In this document: piece after piece, positions 46,001 to 63,379 of the stretch
How positions within the stretch are numbered: position 1 is the stretch's first letter
Layout: each line of letters opens with the position of its first letter
Assembly (NCBI GenBank): GCA_037954325.1
Contig: JBBMNZ010000009.1
Span: 15,799,286 to 15,863,285, forward strand
Direction: 5' to 3'
Length of the DNA: 64,000 nucleotides
Source: Fistularia commersonii
Lineage: Eukaryota; Chordata; Actinopteri; Syngnathiformes; Fistulariidae
Program-made: the position numbers and the translations under genes
The notes under the pieces: generated by a model
The model's input: the letters and a program-made list of their open reading frames with translations, nothing else
Database searches by the model: none
What the model was told of the DNA's origin: nothing

Positions 46001-49000
46001 TAACCTTTTTGGGAGCCATAATAAGGGCTAGCTTAGCGGTAAAAAGCACAGAATATCAATAACGATGGAATGAAGGGTTGATATATGATATATAAAAAAA
46101 AAAGTAAAGCCTTCCGGCAAGTGAGATCCTCGTTAGCGCTATTGCTAACAAGCTAGCTTTAAGTCATCCGAGCTAACACTCACTTTTCTACTTAGATTTC
46201 AGACCTCTGCTTCGTTAGCGTCGTCGCTCCTTTAGCCACATCAGCCGTCTTTACGGGCGCTTTAAACATTTTTGGGAGCCATAATAAGGGCTAGCTTAGC
46301 AGTAAAAAGCACAAAATATCAATAATGACGGAATGAAGGGTTGATATATGATATAAAAGAAAAAAAAAGTAAAGCCTTCTGGCAAGTGAGATCCTTATTA
46401 GCACTTTTGCTAACAAGCTAGCTTTCACTCATCCAAGCTAACAATCACTTTTTTACTTCTTCTTAGCTTCGTTAGCATCGTTGCTCCTTTAGCCGCATCA
46501 GCCGTCTTTACGGGCACTTTTAACCTTTTTGGGAGCCATAATAAGCAGTAAAAAGCACAAAAATATCAATAACAACAGAATGAGGGGTTGATACATGACA
46601 ATTTAGCAATGCTAAGTCACACATCAGGGCATTTTAGGGTCTCCACTGACCCTCTTGTCCCGCCGGTTCCCCTTTTCCAGGAAGCAGGAAGGCTTCCAGT
46701 CGGAGCCCGACAGCTACAACGGCGCGGTGCGCGAAACCTACACCTGGTCTCAGGACTACACCGACCTGGAGGTCCGAGTCCAGGTGCCCAAGACCGTCGT
46801 CAAAGGCCGCCAGGTGAGGAAACCGCCATGAAAACACACACACAGATGAAGGAAAGGGTGAATTTTCATGTGTGTGTGTGTGTTAGGTGAACGTGACGCT
46901 GCATTGCGGCAGCGTACGAGTGTGTGTTCGCGAAGGCTCGGAGGAGAAAACCCTGATGGACGGAGAATTCACCCACAAGATCAACACGGAGAACTCGCTG
47001 TGGAGCCTGGAGCCCGGCGGCTGCGTGGTCGTACGTGCGCTTCCTGTTCGGCGGCGTTCCAAAAACAAACAAAAAAAAAAAAAAGCGCCGACCGATTATT
47101 TCCCTCTCGGCAGCTGTCGCTCAACAAGACGTCGGAGGTGTGGTGGAACGCCGTCCTGAAGGGCGAGAGGGAGATCGACGTCAACCAGATAAACCGCGAG
47201 CGCTCCATGGCGACGGTGGACGAGGAGGAGCACGCCGTCCTGGACCGGCTCACCTTCGACTACCACCAGAAGCTGCAGGGGAAGCCGCAGAGCCACGAAA
47301 TCGTGAGGGTTTTGTCAATTCCACGAGGAAACTGCGGAGTTGAGAAAAAGATATATAATATGATGGGGAAAATGTTTCGGAAAGGATGAATCCCTTTAAA
47401 TTCAGCTTGATTTTCCAGGTAAATATGAGGGGAAGAATTAGCATCCCTTTTTTTTTTTAAAGGTTCAAAATAAAATAACAAAATTGTGGTGATCCGCGAT
47501 ATAAAATTTAAAAAAAAAAAAAATCAGCATTTTGATTATTAAGTATTTTTTATTTCGCTTATTTTTATGGTTAAAAAAATAAATAAAAAATTCTAGGTTG
47601 GCGACCAATCAGAGCGCAGTGTTCTGTATCCTGGGCTCTGATTGGCTCAGCGTCATCTTGCCTTATTTGTTTCACTTCGACGGCGATCGCCGATGGTTTA
47701 AGCTTTTAGGAAGTGTTTAAAAATAAGGGAAATGTTGATAAAAGTGTGAGGAGGGTCATAAAGCTTTAAAAAGATGAAAAGTTTCCTTTGGTTTGGGAAC
47801 GTTTCCCCCCAAAAATATGGTGCACGAAGGTTCAAAACTTAAATCAAAAAGAAAATAATGGTCTACCAAAATAAAAAACTCAAAGGCAACCACTGGTTTT
47901 CCAATAAATCTGCAGGAAATCACCTGAAATTGTAAACAAAATCCAACCCAGACAAGAAAACGATGTTGGTGAAGTGCACGGCCACTAGCCGGCCACTAGA
48001 TGGAGGCGCAGAAGTGCAGGAACAGGATGGAAAATCAGCCGTGGGGATAAAAGAACAGTATAATAATGATAAGATATAGAAGAGCTAAATCAGGAAATCA
48101 CCAAATAGTTCCACGAATATGTGTAGAAGTCTCACTATTTGGCAACAAAACAAGATTATCACTGAATAATTAGCTCTTTCCAGCTCTTTCTGGGGGCATC
48201 TGGTCTGGTGGTGTGGTAGTCCACTATTCTGGTGGCCAGGTGGTGAGGAAGTTTGGTAGCCAGTGGTTTCTGGAGCATTCGGTCAGCTGATCAGGTAGTC
48301 AGAAAGGCTGGTTGCCAGATGGTCTTGTCCGGTAGCCTCTTAGTCAGGTAGCCAGGTGGTCTGGTAGTCCAGTATTCTGGTGGTCAGGAAGTCTGGTAGC
48401 CAGTTGGTCTGGTGATAATGTAGTCAGTTGTACAGGTAGTCTGAAAGTCCAGTTGCCAGATGGTCTTGTCCGGTAGCCTCTTAGTCAGGTAGCCAGGTCG
48501 CCTGGTAGTCCACTATTCTGGCGGTCAGGAAATTTGGTCGCCAGATGGTCTGGTGGTCATTTACTCAGCTGGTCAGGTAGTCAGAAAGTCTGGTTTCCAG
48601 ATGGTCTTGTCTGGTAGCCTTGTAGTCAGGTAGCCAGGTGGGAGGTAGTCCAGTATTCTGGTGGTCAGAAAGTCCAGTTGCCAGATGGTCTGGTAGACAG
48701 GTGGTCCGGTAGACTTCGAATTAGGTGGTCTGGTAGCCAGGTGGTCTGGTGGTCATGTAGTCTGTTGGTCAGGAAACCCGGTAGTCTCTTGTTCATTAAG
48801 TCAGCCGGTCAGGTAGTCTGGTAGTCAGAATGACTGGTTGCTAGATGGGCTGGTCGTCAGGTGGCCGTGTAGTCCAGTATTCTGATGGTCAGGAAGTCTG
48901 GTAGCCGGTTGGTCTGGTGGTCATTTACTCAGCTGTTCAGGTAGTCAGAAAATCTGGTTGCCAGATGGTCTTGTCCGGTAGCCTTGTAGTCAGGTAGCCA

Positions 49001-51063
49001 AGTGGTCTGGTAGTCCAGTAATCTGCTGGTCAGGAAGTCTGGTCGCCAAATGGTCCGGTGATCATGTAGTCAGTTGTACAGGTAGTCTGAAAGTCCAGTT
49101 GCCAGATGGTCTGGTAGTCAGGTGGTCCGGTAGACTCGGAATCAGGTGGTCTGGTGGTCATGTAGTCTGTTGGTCAGGAAACCCGGTAGTCTCTTGTTCA
49201 TTAAGTCAGCCGGTCAGGTAGTCTGGTAGTCAGAATGACTGGTTGCTAGATGGGCTGGTCGTCAGGTGGCTGTGAAGTCCAGTATTCTGGTAGTCAAGAA
49301 GTTTGGTCGCCATTTGGTTCTGGTTGTCAGGCGGTCGGGTAACCTTGTAGTCAGATGGCCTGGTAGCCTGGAGGTTTTGTAGTCTAGTATTCTGGTGGTC
49401 AGTTGGTGTGGAAGTTTGGTAGCCAGGCGTTCTGGTGGTTATGTTGTCAGCTGGCAGGTAGTCAGAAAGTCTATTTGCCAGATGGTCTCTTCCTGTGGCC
49501 TCGTAGTCAGTTAGTCAGCTAGCCAGGCGTTCTAGTGGTCATGTAGTCAGCTGGTCATGTTCCCAGAGGGTCTGGTAGTCAGGTAGCCTAGTATTTAGAT
49601 AACCTGGTTGCTAGGTGGTCTGGTAGTCGAGTATTCTGGTGGTCACGAAGACTGGTAGCCAGGTGGTCAGGTATCCACATAGTCAGGTAGCCAGGAGGTC
49701 TGGTAGTCCAGTATTGTTGAAGTCAGGTGGTGAGGAAGCCTGGTAGCCATGTGGTCCGGTGGTCAAGTAGTCAGCGGATCAGGTAGTCTGGTAGTCAGCA
49801 AGTCTGGTAGCCAAATGGTCCGGTCGGGTAGCCTCATAGTCAGGTAGACGGGTGGCGTGATCATCCGGTATTCTGGTGGTCAGGAAATCTGGTAGCCAGG
49901 TGGTCTGGCTAGCTAAATTCTGGTAGCAATGTAGTCTGGCTAGCTAAATTCTGGTAGCCAGGTGGTCTGGCTAGCTAAATTCTGGTAGCCAAGTAGTCTG
50001 GCTAGCTAAATTCTGGTAGCCAGGTGGTCTGGCTGGCTAAATTCTGGTAGCCAGGTGGTCTGGCTGGCTAAATTCTGGTAGCCAGGTAGTCTGGATAGCT
50101 AAATTCTGGTAGCCAGGTGGTCTGGGTGGCTAAATTCTGGTAGCCAGGTATTCTGGCTAGCTAAATTCTGGTAGCCAGGTGGTCTGGCTAGCTAAATTCT
50201 GGTAGCCAGGTGGTCTGGCTAGCTAAATTCTGGTAGCCAAGTAGTCTGGCTAGCTAAATTCTGGTAGCCAGGTAGTCTGGCTAGCTAAATTCTGGTAGCC
50301 AGGTAGTCTGGCAAGCCAAATTCTGGTAGCCAGGTGGTCTGGCTAGCTAAATTCTGGTAGCCAGGTGGTCTGGCTAGCTAAAGTCTGGTAGCCAGGTAGT
50401 CTGGCTAGCTGAATTCTGGTAGCCAGGTCGTCTGGCTAGCTAAATTCTGGTAGCCAAGTGGTCTGGCTAGCTCAATTCTGGTAGCCAGGTCGTCTGGCTA
50501 GCTAAATTCTGGTAGCCAAGTGGTCTGGCTAGCTCAATTCTGGTAGCCAGGTAGTCTGGCAAGCCAAATTCTGGTAGCCAGGTGGTCTGGCTAGCTAAAT
50601 TCTGGTAGCCAGTTGGTCCCGTCGTCCCCTGCATTGTTCCAAACTGATCAGCATCGCGCCGGATTTGAAGGCCACATCGGACAGAAGTTTAGTCTATTTT
50701 CACTAAAAGCTTCAGCGCACAGAGAGTTCAGTCATACAGTTACAGAGGGAAAGATTGTACGTTGCTAAGGCAACGCTTTTCTTCCGTCCTTCCAAAACTG
50801 TAGCCGGAGGAAGACGTAAACAAAACCCCTTTGGCGCTTTGCGTCCAAAATAAAATTCTGAGACGTTTACGGCAAGGAAAGAGGATAAGATAGAACTCTA
50901 GAAAAGCAACCATTCAAGATTTTCCTCATTCAAATTTTATTTTTTTTCACAGAAAGTGCACGAGATGCTGAAGAAGGGTTGGGACGCCGAAGGCTCTCCG
51001 TTCAAAGGGCAGCAATTCGACCCGTCCATGTTTGAAATCCCCGCCAGCGCCGTGCAGTTCTGA
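43016..51063 (+). CDS. nudcd3: NudC domain-containing protein 3, complete, 6 exons
   Basis: Exons: 43016-43213, 44773-45071, 46681-46813, 46887-47030, 47114-47302, 50953-51063. They give 357 residues (human 361) with consistent phases. Exon 1: YDNALLGILQHVGNIQDFLQ and FGFLYRKTDFYRLL, the conserved N-terminal NudC-family module. Exon 2 is a charged Glu/Lys linker, probably coiled coil at its start. Exons 3-5 form the CS (p23-like) domain (about 185-275) with YTWSQDYTDLEVRVQVPK and SEVWWNAVLKG. Exon 5 continues with NRERSMATVDEEEHAVLDRL and FDYHQKLQGKPQSHE; the end is SAVQF. Role: Hsp90-linked co-chaperone stabilising dynein intermediate chain. The exon 1 donor (AAG|GTTGGC) is weak. The exon 4 acceptor follows a GT repeat instead of a normal pyrimidine tract. 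Confidence 0.96.
43685..44457 (+). mobile_element. hAT-like element, compound copy in nudcd3 intron 1
   Basis: Two 5' ends (CAGGGGTCGGCAACC at 43685 and 43852) and one 3' end (GGGTTGCCGACCCCTG ending 44457). The inner copy 43852-44457 is the most complete of the family in the window. A 12-bp repeat (GATCTAGAGCT) x4 follows at 44458-44502. Confidence 0.75.
45240..46600. repeat. About 256-bp satellite, four tandem copies, with a LINE tail inside the first
   Basis: AGTAAAGCCTTC landmarks are at 45591, 45848, 46103 and 46368 (spacings 257, 255, 265). Each unit has GCTAACAAGCTAGCTTT, TTAGCTTCGTTAGCGT, AGCCGCATCAGCCGTCTT, GGGAGCCATAATAAGG and GGTTGATATATGATAT. Upstream, 45240-45300 matches the leader of the single copy in polm (15745), and a LINE tail interrupts at about 45330-45585. 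Lies in nudcd3 intron 2. Confidence 0.85.
45330..45585 (+). mobile_element. LINE 3' tail inserted in the satellite leader
   Basis: CTACCTGAGGCTATCAGACT, CTCTGGCGCGACAATTTCCT and TCGGGACAAATAAAGTTATT, ending in CTTAAAAA. It matches the complement of 16297-16545 over its length. Confidence 0.7.
48185..50620. repeat. Minisatellite filling nudcd3 intron 5: diverged part, then a homogeneous 31-bp part
   Basis: 48185-49890 is a variable array of GGTAGTCAGGTAGCCAGGTG / GTCTGGTAGTCCAGTATTCT words with longer duplicated blocks (about 48680-48870 is repeated at about 49100-49280). 49895-50620 is about 23 units of a 31-mer containing CTGGTAGCCAGGTGGTCTGG and CTAGCTAAATT. No exon. Confidence 0.95.
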
Positions 51064-51098
51064 CCTCCGACCTCCGACAGGGAACGACTTTTCCAGAC

Positions 51099-51117
51099 AG
51101 CGCCCCCTGCTGGCCGT
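51099..51117. promoter_or_regulatory. CTCF-like motif in nudcd3 3' UTR
   Basis: CAGCGCCCCCTGCTGGCCG closely fits the reverse complement of the CTCF consensus. It is 36 bp after the nudcd3 stop codon. Binding is inferred only. Confidence 0.5.
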
Positions 51118-51160
51118 CCACGAGACCGACTCCCTTTCAAGATAACGCCCAGTGCCTGTC

Positions 51161-51162
<2 letters not shown>

Positions 51163-51221
<59 letters not shown>

Positions 51222-51281
51222 GTGTCGCAGTTATTTCTAATTTTATTTCTGTTTTAGAGGTGGAACCGTGGTGATAATAAA
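51163..51281 (+). other. (GT)n tract and polyadenylation signal of nudcd3
   Basis: (GT)n at 51163-51220 lies in the 3' UTR; AATAAA at 51276-51281 is the likely poly(A) signal. Confidence 0.65.
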
Positions 51282-51299
51282 AGACATGATCTCTGGCCC

Positions 51300-52150
51300 T
51301 GCGTTTGTTGATTGGTTTTTATGGATGGGAGGTTTTGTTATTTATTGATTTATTATCGATAAGCATGAAACCGTTCACTCGCTCATTTGAAATTTCGGGG
51401 AATTCTGGGAAAAATCCTGCAGGTGGGAATTTATTCTGTGTGAATCCAACCAGGAACCTTAACAATTTTCGATGTTTTTCTTTTAATTTGAGATTTTTTT
51501 GGCCAATTTCCGTCTTGCTTATCCAGTCATCACAGTTTTTCCACTAAAACCTTTATTTCTTTTTTTAATATTGCTGATTTTATAATTCAAAGTGAAGTGC
51601 TGTGAATTTTACAGAACGCTTTTTTAGGATCATTTATGAATAGATTTATTTTTCGCACATCTCTCATATTTAATAAGTGAATTAGTTGAATTGTATATTA
51701 TTGCCAAATTTACAGTTTTTATCTCTTCTCATTTTTTCTAGATCATTAATTATAATATATCATTCCATTAGCGTGCATACCTTTTATTTTTATATATCTT
51801 TATTATTCAAAAATTATTGATTGACAATCATGATCTAATATCTAGATCATTGATTGCTAATATTTACCTCACTTACCTTTTCGAGATCATTATTTGCAGT
51901 GTTTATTATCTAATTGTTAGTTTTAATCATTTACTGGAAATGGCGATCATCTAAATTCACTTTTCGAGATTGTTTATTGGCTGTTAGGAAACTTCCCTTT
52001 TCAAGATCATTGCAAATTTTACTGTCCATTTCCCTTTTAGAAAGTATTTCTCTTTAATGTCTTTATTGTCCATTTCCTCTTTCTAGATCATTTATTGGCG
52101 ATGTTTGCCATCTAATTTTCGATTATATATTTTTGACTAATAGTAATTAT
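51300..52150. other. AT-rich intergenic stretch, nothing recognised
   Basis: Follows the nudcd3 poly(A) signal. T-rich with scattered GATCATT words that grade into the repeat to the right. No exon or mobile-element end seen. Confidence 0.5.
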
Positions 52151-53700
52151 CGCATTTATTGCTTGTGTCTATCTTGCATTTCCCTTTTCTAGATTTATTC
52201 CTGACCTTGATCAAAAAATTTCTCTATTATACATCTTCTGCAAGCAATGTTTATCATCTAATTTTACTTGCTAATTTTTTTACCAATTTATCTTTTCTAG
52301 ATCATTTGTCGCTTAAGTGTTACAGTCCATTTCCCTTTTCAACATCACATCATTCTAATTTCTGTCATCAAATTCCTTATTCCAGATCATTTTTTAAATA
52401 TTGTTTGGTATCTGATTCATCATTTCTGATCAAGATCCCCCACCTGTGGAGATCTTATTTTGATGTCGTACCTATTTCTGGATAATTTCTTGGCCATGTT
52501 TGTCATCCCCTTCCATTTTCAAGATAAACTCTTTCTAAGGCTTATCTTCCATTTCTCTTTTCTTGATTATGTCATGCTCACTTTTAGTATCTTACTTTCC
52601 TTTTTAGTTCATCGGTTGCTAAGTTCCCCTTTTCTAGATCACTTCTCGCCCATTTCCCTTTTCTACATCACCTCTTGACCGACATTTGCCGCCCATTGTC
52701 CTTTTCTAGATTGCCACTTTCTGACATTAATCGTCAATTTACCTTTTCTGGGTCACTTATTTATGATCAATTTTCCCTTTCTGGATCATTTCTTGCTTAT
52801 GTTTACTATCCAGTTTTCCTTTTCAAGATCCTGTCTTGTCAATTTCCCTTTCTGAATCCTTTATTGATGGTCTTTATTTTCCATGTTCCCTTTTCTAGAT
52901 GATGTCTCTGGTCTAATTTCCCTTTTTCTCCCGATCGTTTCTTGCCGGTGTTTGGCGGATTGCCCTTTTCTAGATCCCGTCTCACCCGTGTTATCACCCC
53001 TTTCCCTTTTCGGGATCACTTCTTCATTAATATTTGCCGTCCATTTTCCTTTTTTAGCGCAACTCTTTCTGACATTTATCGTCAATTTCCTTTTTCTGGA
53101 TCCCTTTTTAGTCAGATTTGTGATCCGTTTCTCCCTCCTGGATATTTTCCTGCTTATGTTTATTATCCATTTTTCCTTTTCAAGATCACATCTTGTCAAT
53201 ATCCCTTACTAAATCTTTAATTGATAGACTTTATTTCCCCTCTTCTAGATGATGTTTCTGGTCTGATTCCCCCTTTTCTCCCAATCACTTCTTGCCTGCG
53301 TTTAGCCAATGACCCTTTTCTAGATCACTTCTCGTCCACGTTATCGCCAATTTCCCATTCTCGACCACCATTTGCCGTCCATTGTCCTTTTCTAGATCTC
53401 CCCTTTCTGTTGTTTATCAATTACCCTTTTCTGGGTCACTTATTAGTCAGATTTATGATTCATTTCCCCTTTCTGGATCATCTCCTGCTCATTTTCATCA
53501 CGCGGTTTTCCTTTTCAAGATCACATCTTGTTCATTTCTCTTTCTAAATCCTTTTTTGATTGTCTTTATTTCCATTTCCCCTTTTCTAGATGATTCATAT
53601 CTGATGTTTCTGGTCTAATTCCCCTTTTTCTCCCGATCGTTTCTCGCCGGTGTCGAGTGGATTACCCTTTTCTAGATCACTTATCCCAGGTGTTTTTCCA
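52150..53700. repeat. Pyrimidine-rich repeat with TCTAGATCA words upstream of camk2b
   Basis: Short units of about 40-50 bp built on CCCTTTTCTAGATCACTTCT. A higher-order period of about 345 bp is marked by GATGATGT..CTGGTCTAATT then TTTCTCCCGATCGTTTCTTG at about 52898, 53249 and 53596. Open frames across it are low-complexity Phe/Ser/Leu-rich artefacts. Confidence 0.8.
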
Positions 53701-53972
53701 ACACAAATTCCAGCTCCATGTTTTTCCCCCTTTTCCATTTCTTCTATTTGTCAACATCGGCTTCTTTTGTAACCGTTGTTTATTTTTAGAGCGTCATTCC
53801 TTCCTCTAGAATGAGCGGTCTGGAAGTGGGCGGAGCAAGAATCCAGAGGAACCCCCTCCTTCCAGTCCGCAGCGACGCACCGAGCGCACCGGACTCCCGC
53901 CGGACGCACGCCGGACTCCGACCGGAACCCCCGCCGCCGCCGCGCCTCCGCGTGTCCGACAAAGGAAGCATC

Positions 53973-60550
<6,578 letters not shown>

Positions 60551-60571
60551 GTAAACACCCCCCTCCCCCCG

Positions 60572-60575
<4 letters not shown>

Positions 60576-60604
<29 letters not shown>

Positions 60605-60828
60605 GCCTCCGCAGTGCTGCAGCCCAGAAATCCCGTCTCATTAGCTCACATTGTTCTTTTTTAACATATTCCTGCAAGAAAGAGGCTCTTCGCTTCGTGA
60701 CCCGAATCACGAAAAAAAAAAATTCTTATTTTTATTTATTTATTTATTTATTTTTCTCTCCCGAGTGAGAAGAATTTGCAGACAGATGGAAATGCAGGGA
60801 ACACACACACACACACACACACACACAC
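60576..60828. repeat. Two (CA)n tracts after camk2b exon 5
   Basis: 60576-60602 (25 bp after the donor) and 60802-60828. Confidence 0.95.
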
Positions 60829-61145
60829 CCATGCTGCAAACCCCTCAGGAGGCAGACTTAAATCAATTTTACTGTGTAGGCGGTTTGTGGAGGCGCGAGA
60901 AGGGAGGGATGGAAAGGGACGAGGAAAGGAGGGGAAAAAAGGAAAGACGAGTAGTTTAACGTCGTCAGATTTTATAGAAATTAAAAAAAAATCATTAAAA
61001 AAAAAAAAGGGGACTTTGCTCTAACTTAGGAATATTTGTTTATAGGATTAAATAAGTGGTTTGTTTTTAAAATCCAATATTTAGAAGAAAAAAAAGAAAG
61101 AAGAAATTAAAATAATGATGACAGCAATAATATATAATATAATGT

Positions 61146-61205
61146 AATATTTTTACATTACATTACATTTGGCAGACACTTTTATCCAAAGCGACTTACG
61201 ATAGA
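61146..61205. mobile_element. Fragment of a common teleost interspersed repeat
   Basis: TTACATTACATTTGGCAGAC followed by ACTTTTATCCAAAGCGACTT is a word found very often in fish genomes (recognised from memory). Only the end is present, followed by AT repeats. Confidence 0.5.
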
Positions 61206-61249
61206 GGACATAAGGACTGCAAATAACACTTGCAAATACAAGATGCATA

Positions 61250-61450
61250 ATATAATATAATAATATATATTATATTATATAATAATAAATATAATATATA
61301 ATAATAAATTATATAATAATATAATATTATATAATATATGGCTGGATTGATAATATAATAGATATATACTATAGTATATATATATATATATATATGAGTA
61401 CTATATATACAATGATACAATCCCATGTATCATATTACATATTATAATAT
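61250..61450. repeat. AT microsatellite region
   Basis: TATAATA/ATATAT low-complexity run. Confidence 0.9.
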
Positions 61451-61842
61451 ATTTTATTTTGTTGATGAGGATTATTATTAAATAGAAAATGATAGATGGA
61501 ATAATTCAAAAAATATATATGTTTTTGTTATCCTGTCTATTATATTTTATATTCTTTTCATCCAGTTAATAATGTTTAAAAAAATCAAATTTTAGTTTTC
61601 AACATGTGATTTGGTTATGTAACGATCAGTTCCTTCAGCGTGTTTAAAACTGAAAAAAAAAAGTGTGATTATAGCACTTGCAATATAAATGTGTAATAAC
61701 ACATCTATTATCATAAATAGGTGTAATAACACCTTTTAAATTAGAATTACAACCTAAAACTCTCCTTTATTAGGATAAAGAGTGACTCTGCCGCCTCTTC
61801 TTCTCCTCCTCATCTGCCCTCCCTGCTTCGCGTTGCATATAT

Positions 61843-61843
<1 letters not shown>

Positions 61844-61898
<55 letters not shown>
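61844..61898. repeat. (GT)n tract
   Basis: About 27 GT repeats in the camk2b intron that follows exon 5. Confidence 0.95.
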
Positions 61899-61900
<2 letters not shown>

Positions 61901-62034
61901 CGAGTTGGTCTTGATGGCGGTCCAGCGGCATCTCACCGACAGCTTCCTGTCGCCACGCCATCTGTGCGGCGGCGAGCTCCTCCGGGCGCCATCATGGGAA
62001 GCCCCTCCTCCTCTAAACAAACAAACAAATAAAG

Positions 62035-62945
62035 GAACTAACTAGCTAACCTGCTAACCAGCTAGTGAGCTGTACCCTTTCCCTGTCATCGCTGCCCTAC
62101 CTCCTGCGACACCTTTCCAGTATTAACCCACTGAACTAGCAACTGTAAACTAGTACTGACTAGCTAACCAGCTAGCAAGCTGCACTCCTTCATCGCTGCT
62201 CTACCTCCTTCACCAGAACCTACAGCATTGACCCACTGAACTAGCAGCTGTAAACTAGCACTAGCTAACCTGCTAACCAGCTAGCAAGCTGCACTCCTTC
62301 CCTTCATCGCTGCTCTACCTCCTTCACCAGAACCTACAGCGTTGACCCACTGAACTAGCAGCTGTAAACTAGTACTAGCTAGCTAGCCAGCTAGTGAGCT
62401 GCTCTCCCTTCCCTTCATCGCTTCTCTACCGCCTTCACCAAAACTCCAGTATTGACCCTCTGAACTAGCAGCTGTAAACTAGCACTAGCTTACCAGCTAA
62501 CCAGCTAGCAAGCTGCACTCCTTCATCGCTGCTCTACCTCCTTCACCACCACTCCAGTATTGGCCCAATGAACTAGCAGCTGTAAACCAGCACTAGCTAA
62601 CTAGCTAAACAGCTAGCAAGCCGCACTTCTTCATCACTGCTCTTCTTCCTTCACCAGAGCCTCCAGCATTAACCCACTGCACTAGCAGCTGCAAACTAGT
62701 AATAACTAGCTAACTAGCTAGTGCGCTTCACTCCCTCCCCTTCATGGCTGCCCTACTTCCTTCACCACCACCCCAGCATTGACCCACTGAGCTAGCAGCT
62801 GTAAACTAGCACTAGCTAACTAGCCAACCAGCTAACAAGCTGCACTCCTTCCCTTTATCACTGCTCTCCTTCACCAGAGGATCCAGCATTGACCCACTGA
62901 GCTAGCAGCCGTAAACTAGCACTAGCTAACTACTAGCCTAGCACA
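62035..62945. repeat. About 110-bp tandem repeat in camk2b intron 5, eight copies
   Basis: TGTAAACTAG-type landmarks at 62144, 62249, 62363, 62473, 62581, 62690, 62800 and 62910 (spacings 105-114). Units contain ACCAGCTAGCAAGCTGCACT, CCTTCATCGCTGCTCTACCT and GACCCACTGAACTAGCAGCT. Confidence 0.95.
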
Positions 62946-62979
62946 GCTGCTGTGTCTAACACTCGTGCTACGTCTAACA

Positions 62980-63290
62980 TGTGACAAACTCAAGGCCCGT
63001 GGGCCAGGCGCGGCCCGTAACCTCATTTAATGTGACCCAAGAGAACGTGTCGAAAAGTCAGATTATCATAAAATAAAGAAGTCAAACGCGTTCGTCGGCC
63101 ATAAACTACATTTCCCAGGATTCATGTCGTTGTTGTTACCCGCGATGCCGCCATTAGAACGCAGGTTATCCACATCAGTGTCCTCTGTGCAGGCGGAGCT
63201 AAGTATGCTAAAGTTAGCCTTCCAGAAAAACAACAAATTGATATTGATATAAAATATTTTTCTTTATTCGCCAGGATAGTTTGACCACGT
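62980..63290. mobile_element. Probable DNA-transposon remnant
   Basis: Begins near GTGACAAACTCAAGGCCCGT and GGGCCAGGCGCGGCCCG, a terminal-type sequence seen in fish hAT-like repeats. No second end or frame could be found. Confidence 0.35.
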
Positions 63291-63379
63291 GGATTTCTTA
63301 ACCTGATATAAAAGGATTTATGTTGTAACAGATCAACTAGTAAACCCTTTTCTTTACATCTATGCTAATGCTAATGTAA

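Noticed and set aside
46868..47389. 173-codon frame across two nudcd3 exons
   Set aside because: It reads through an intron and joins part of real exon 5 to intronic sequence. The spliced model explains it.
52159..53618. Several 70-110 codon Phe/Ser/Leu-rich frames
   Set aside because: Low-complexity translations of a pyrimidine-rich repeat, with no family resemblance.
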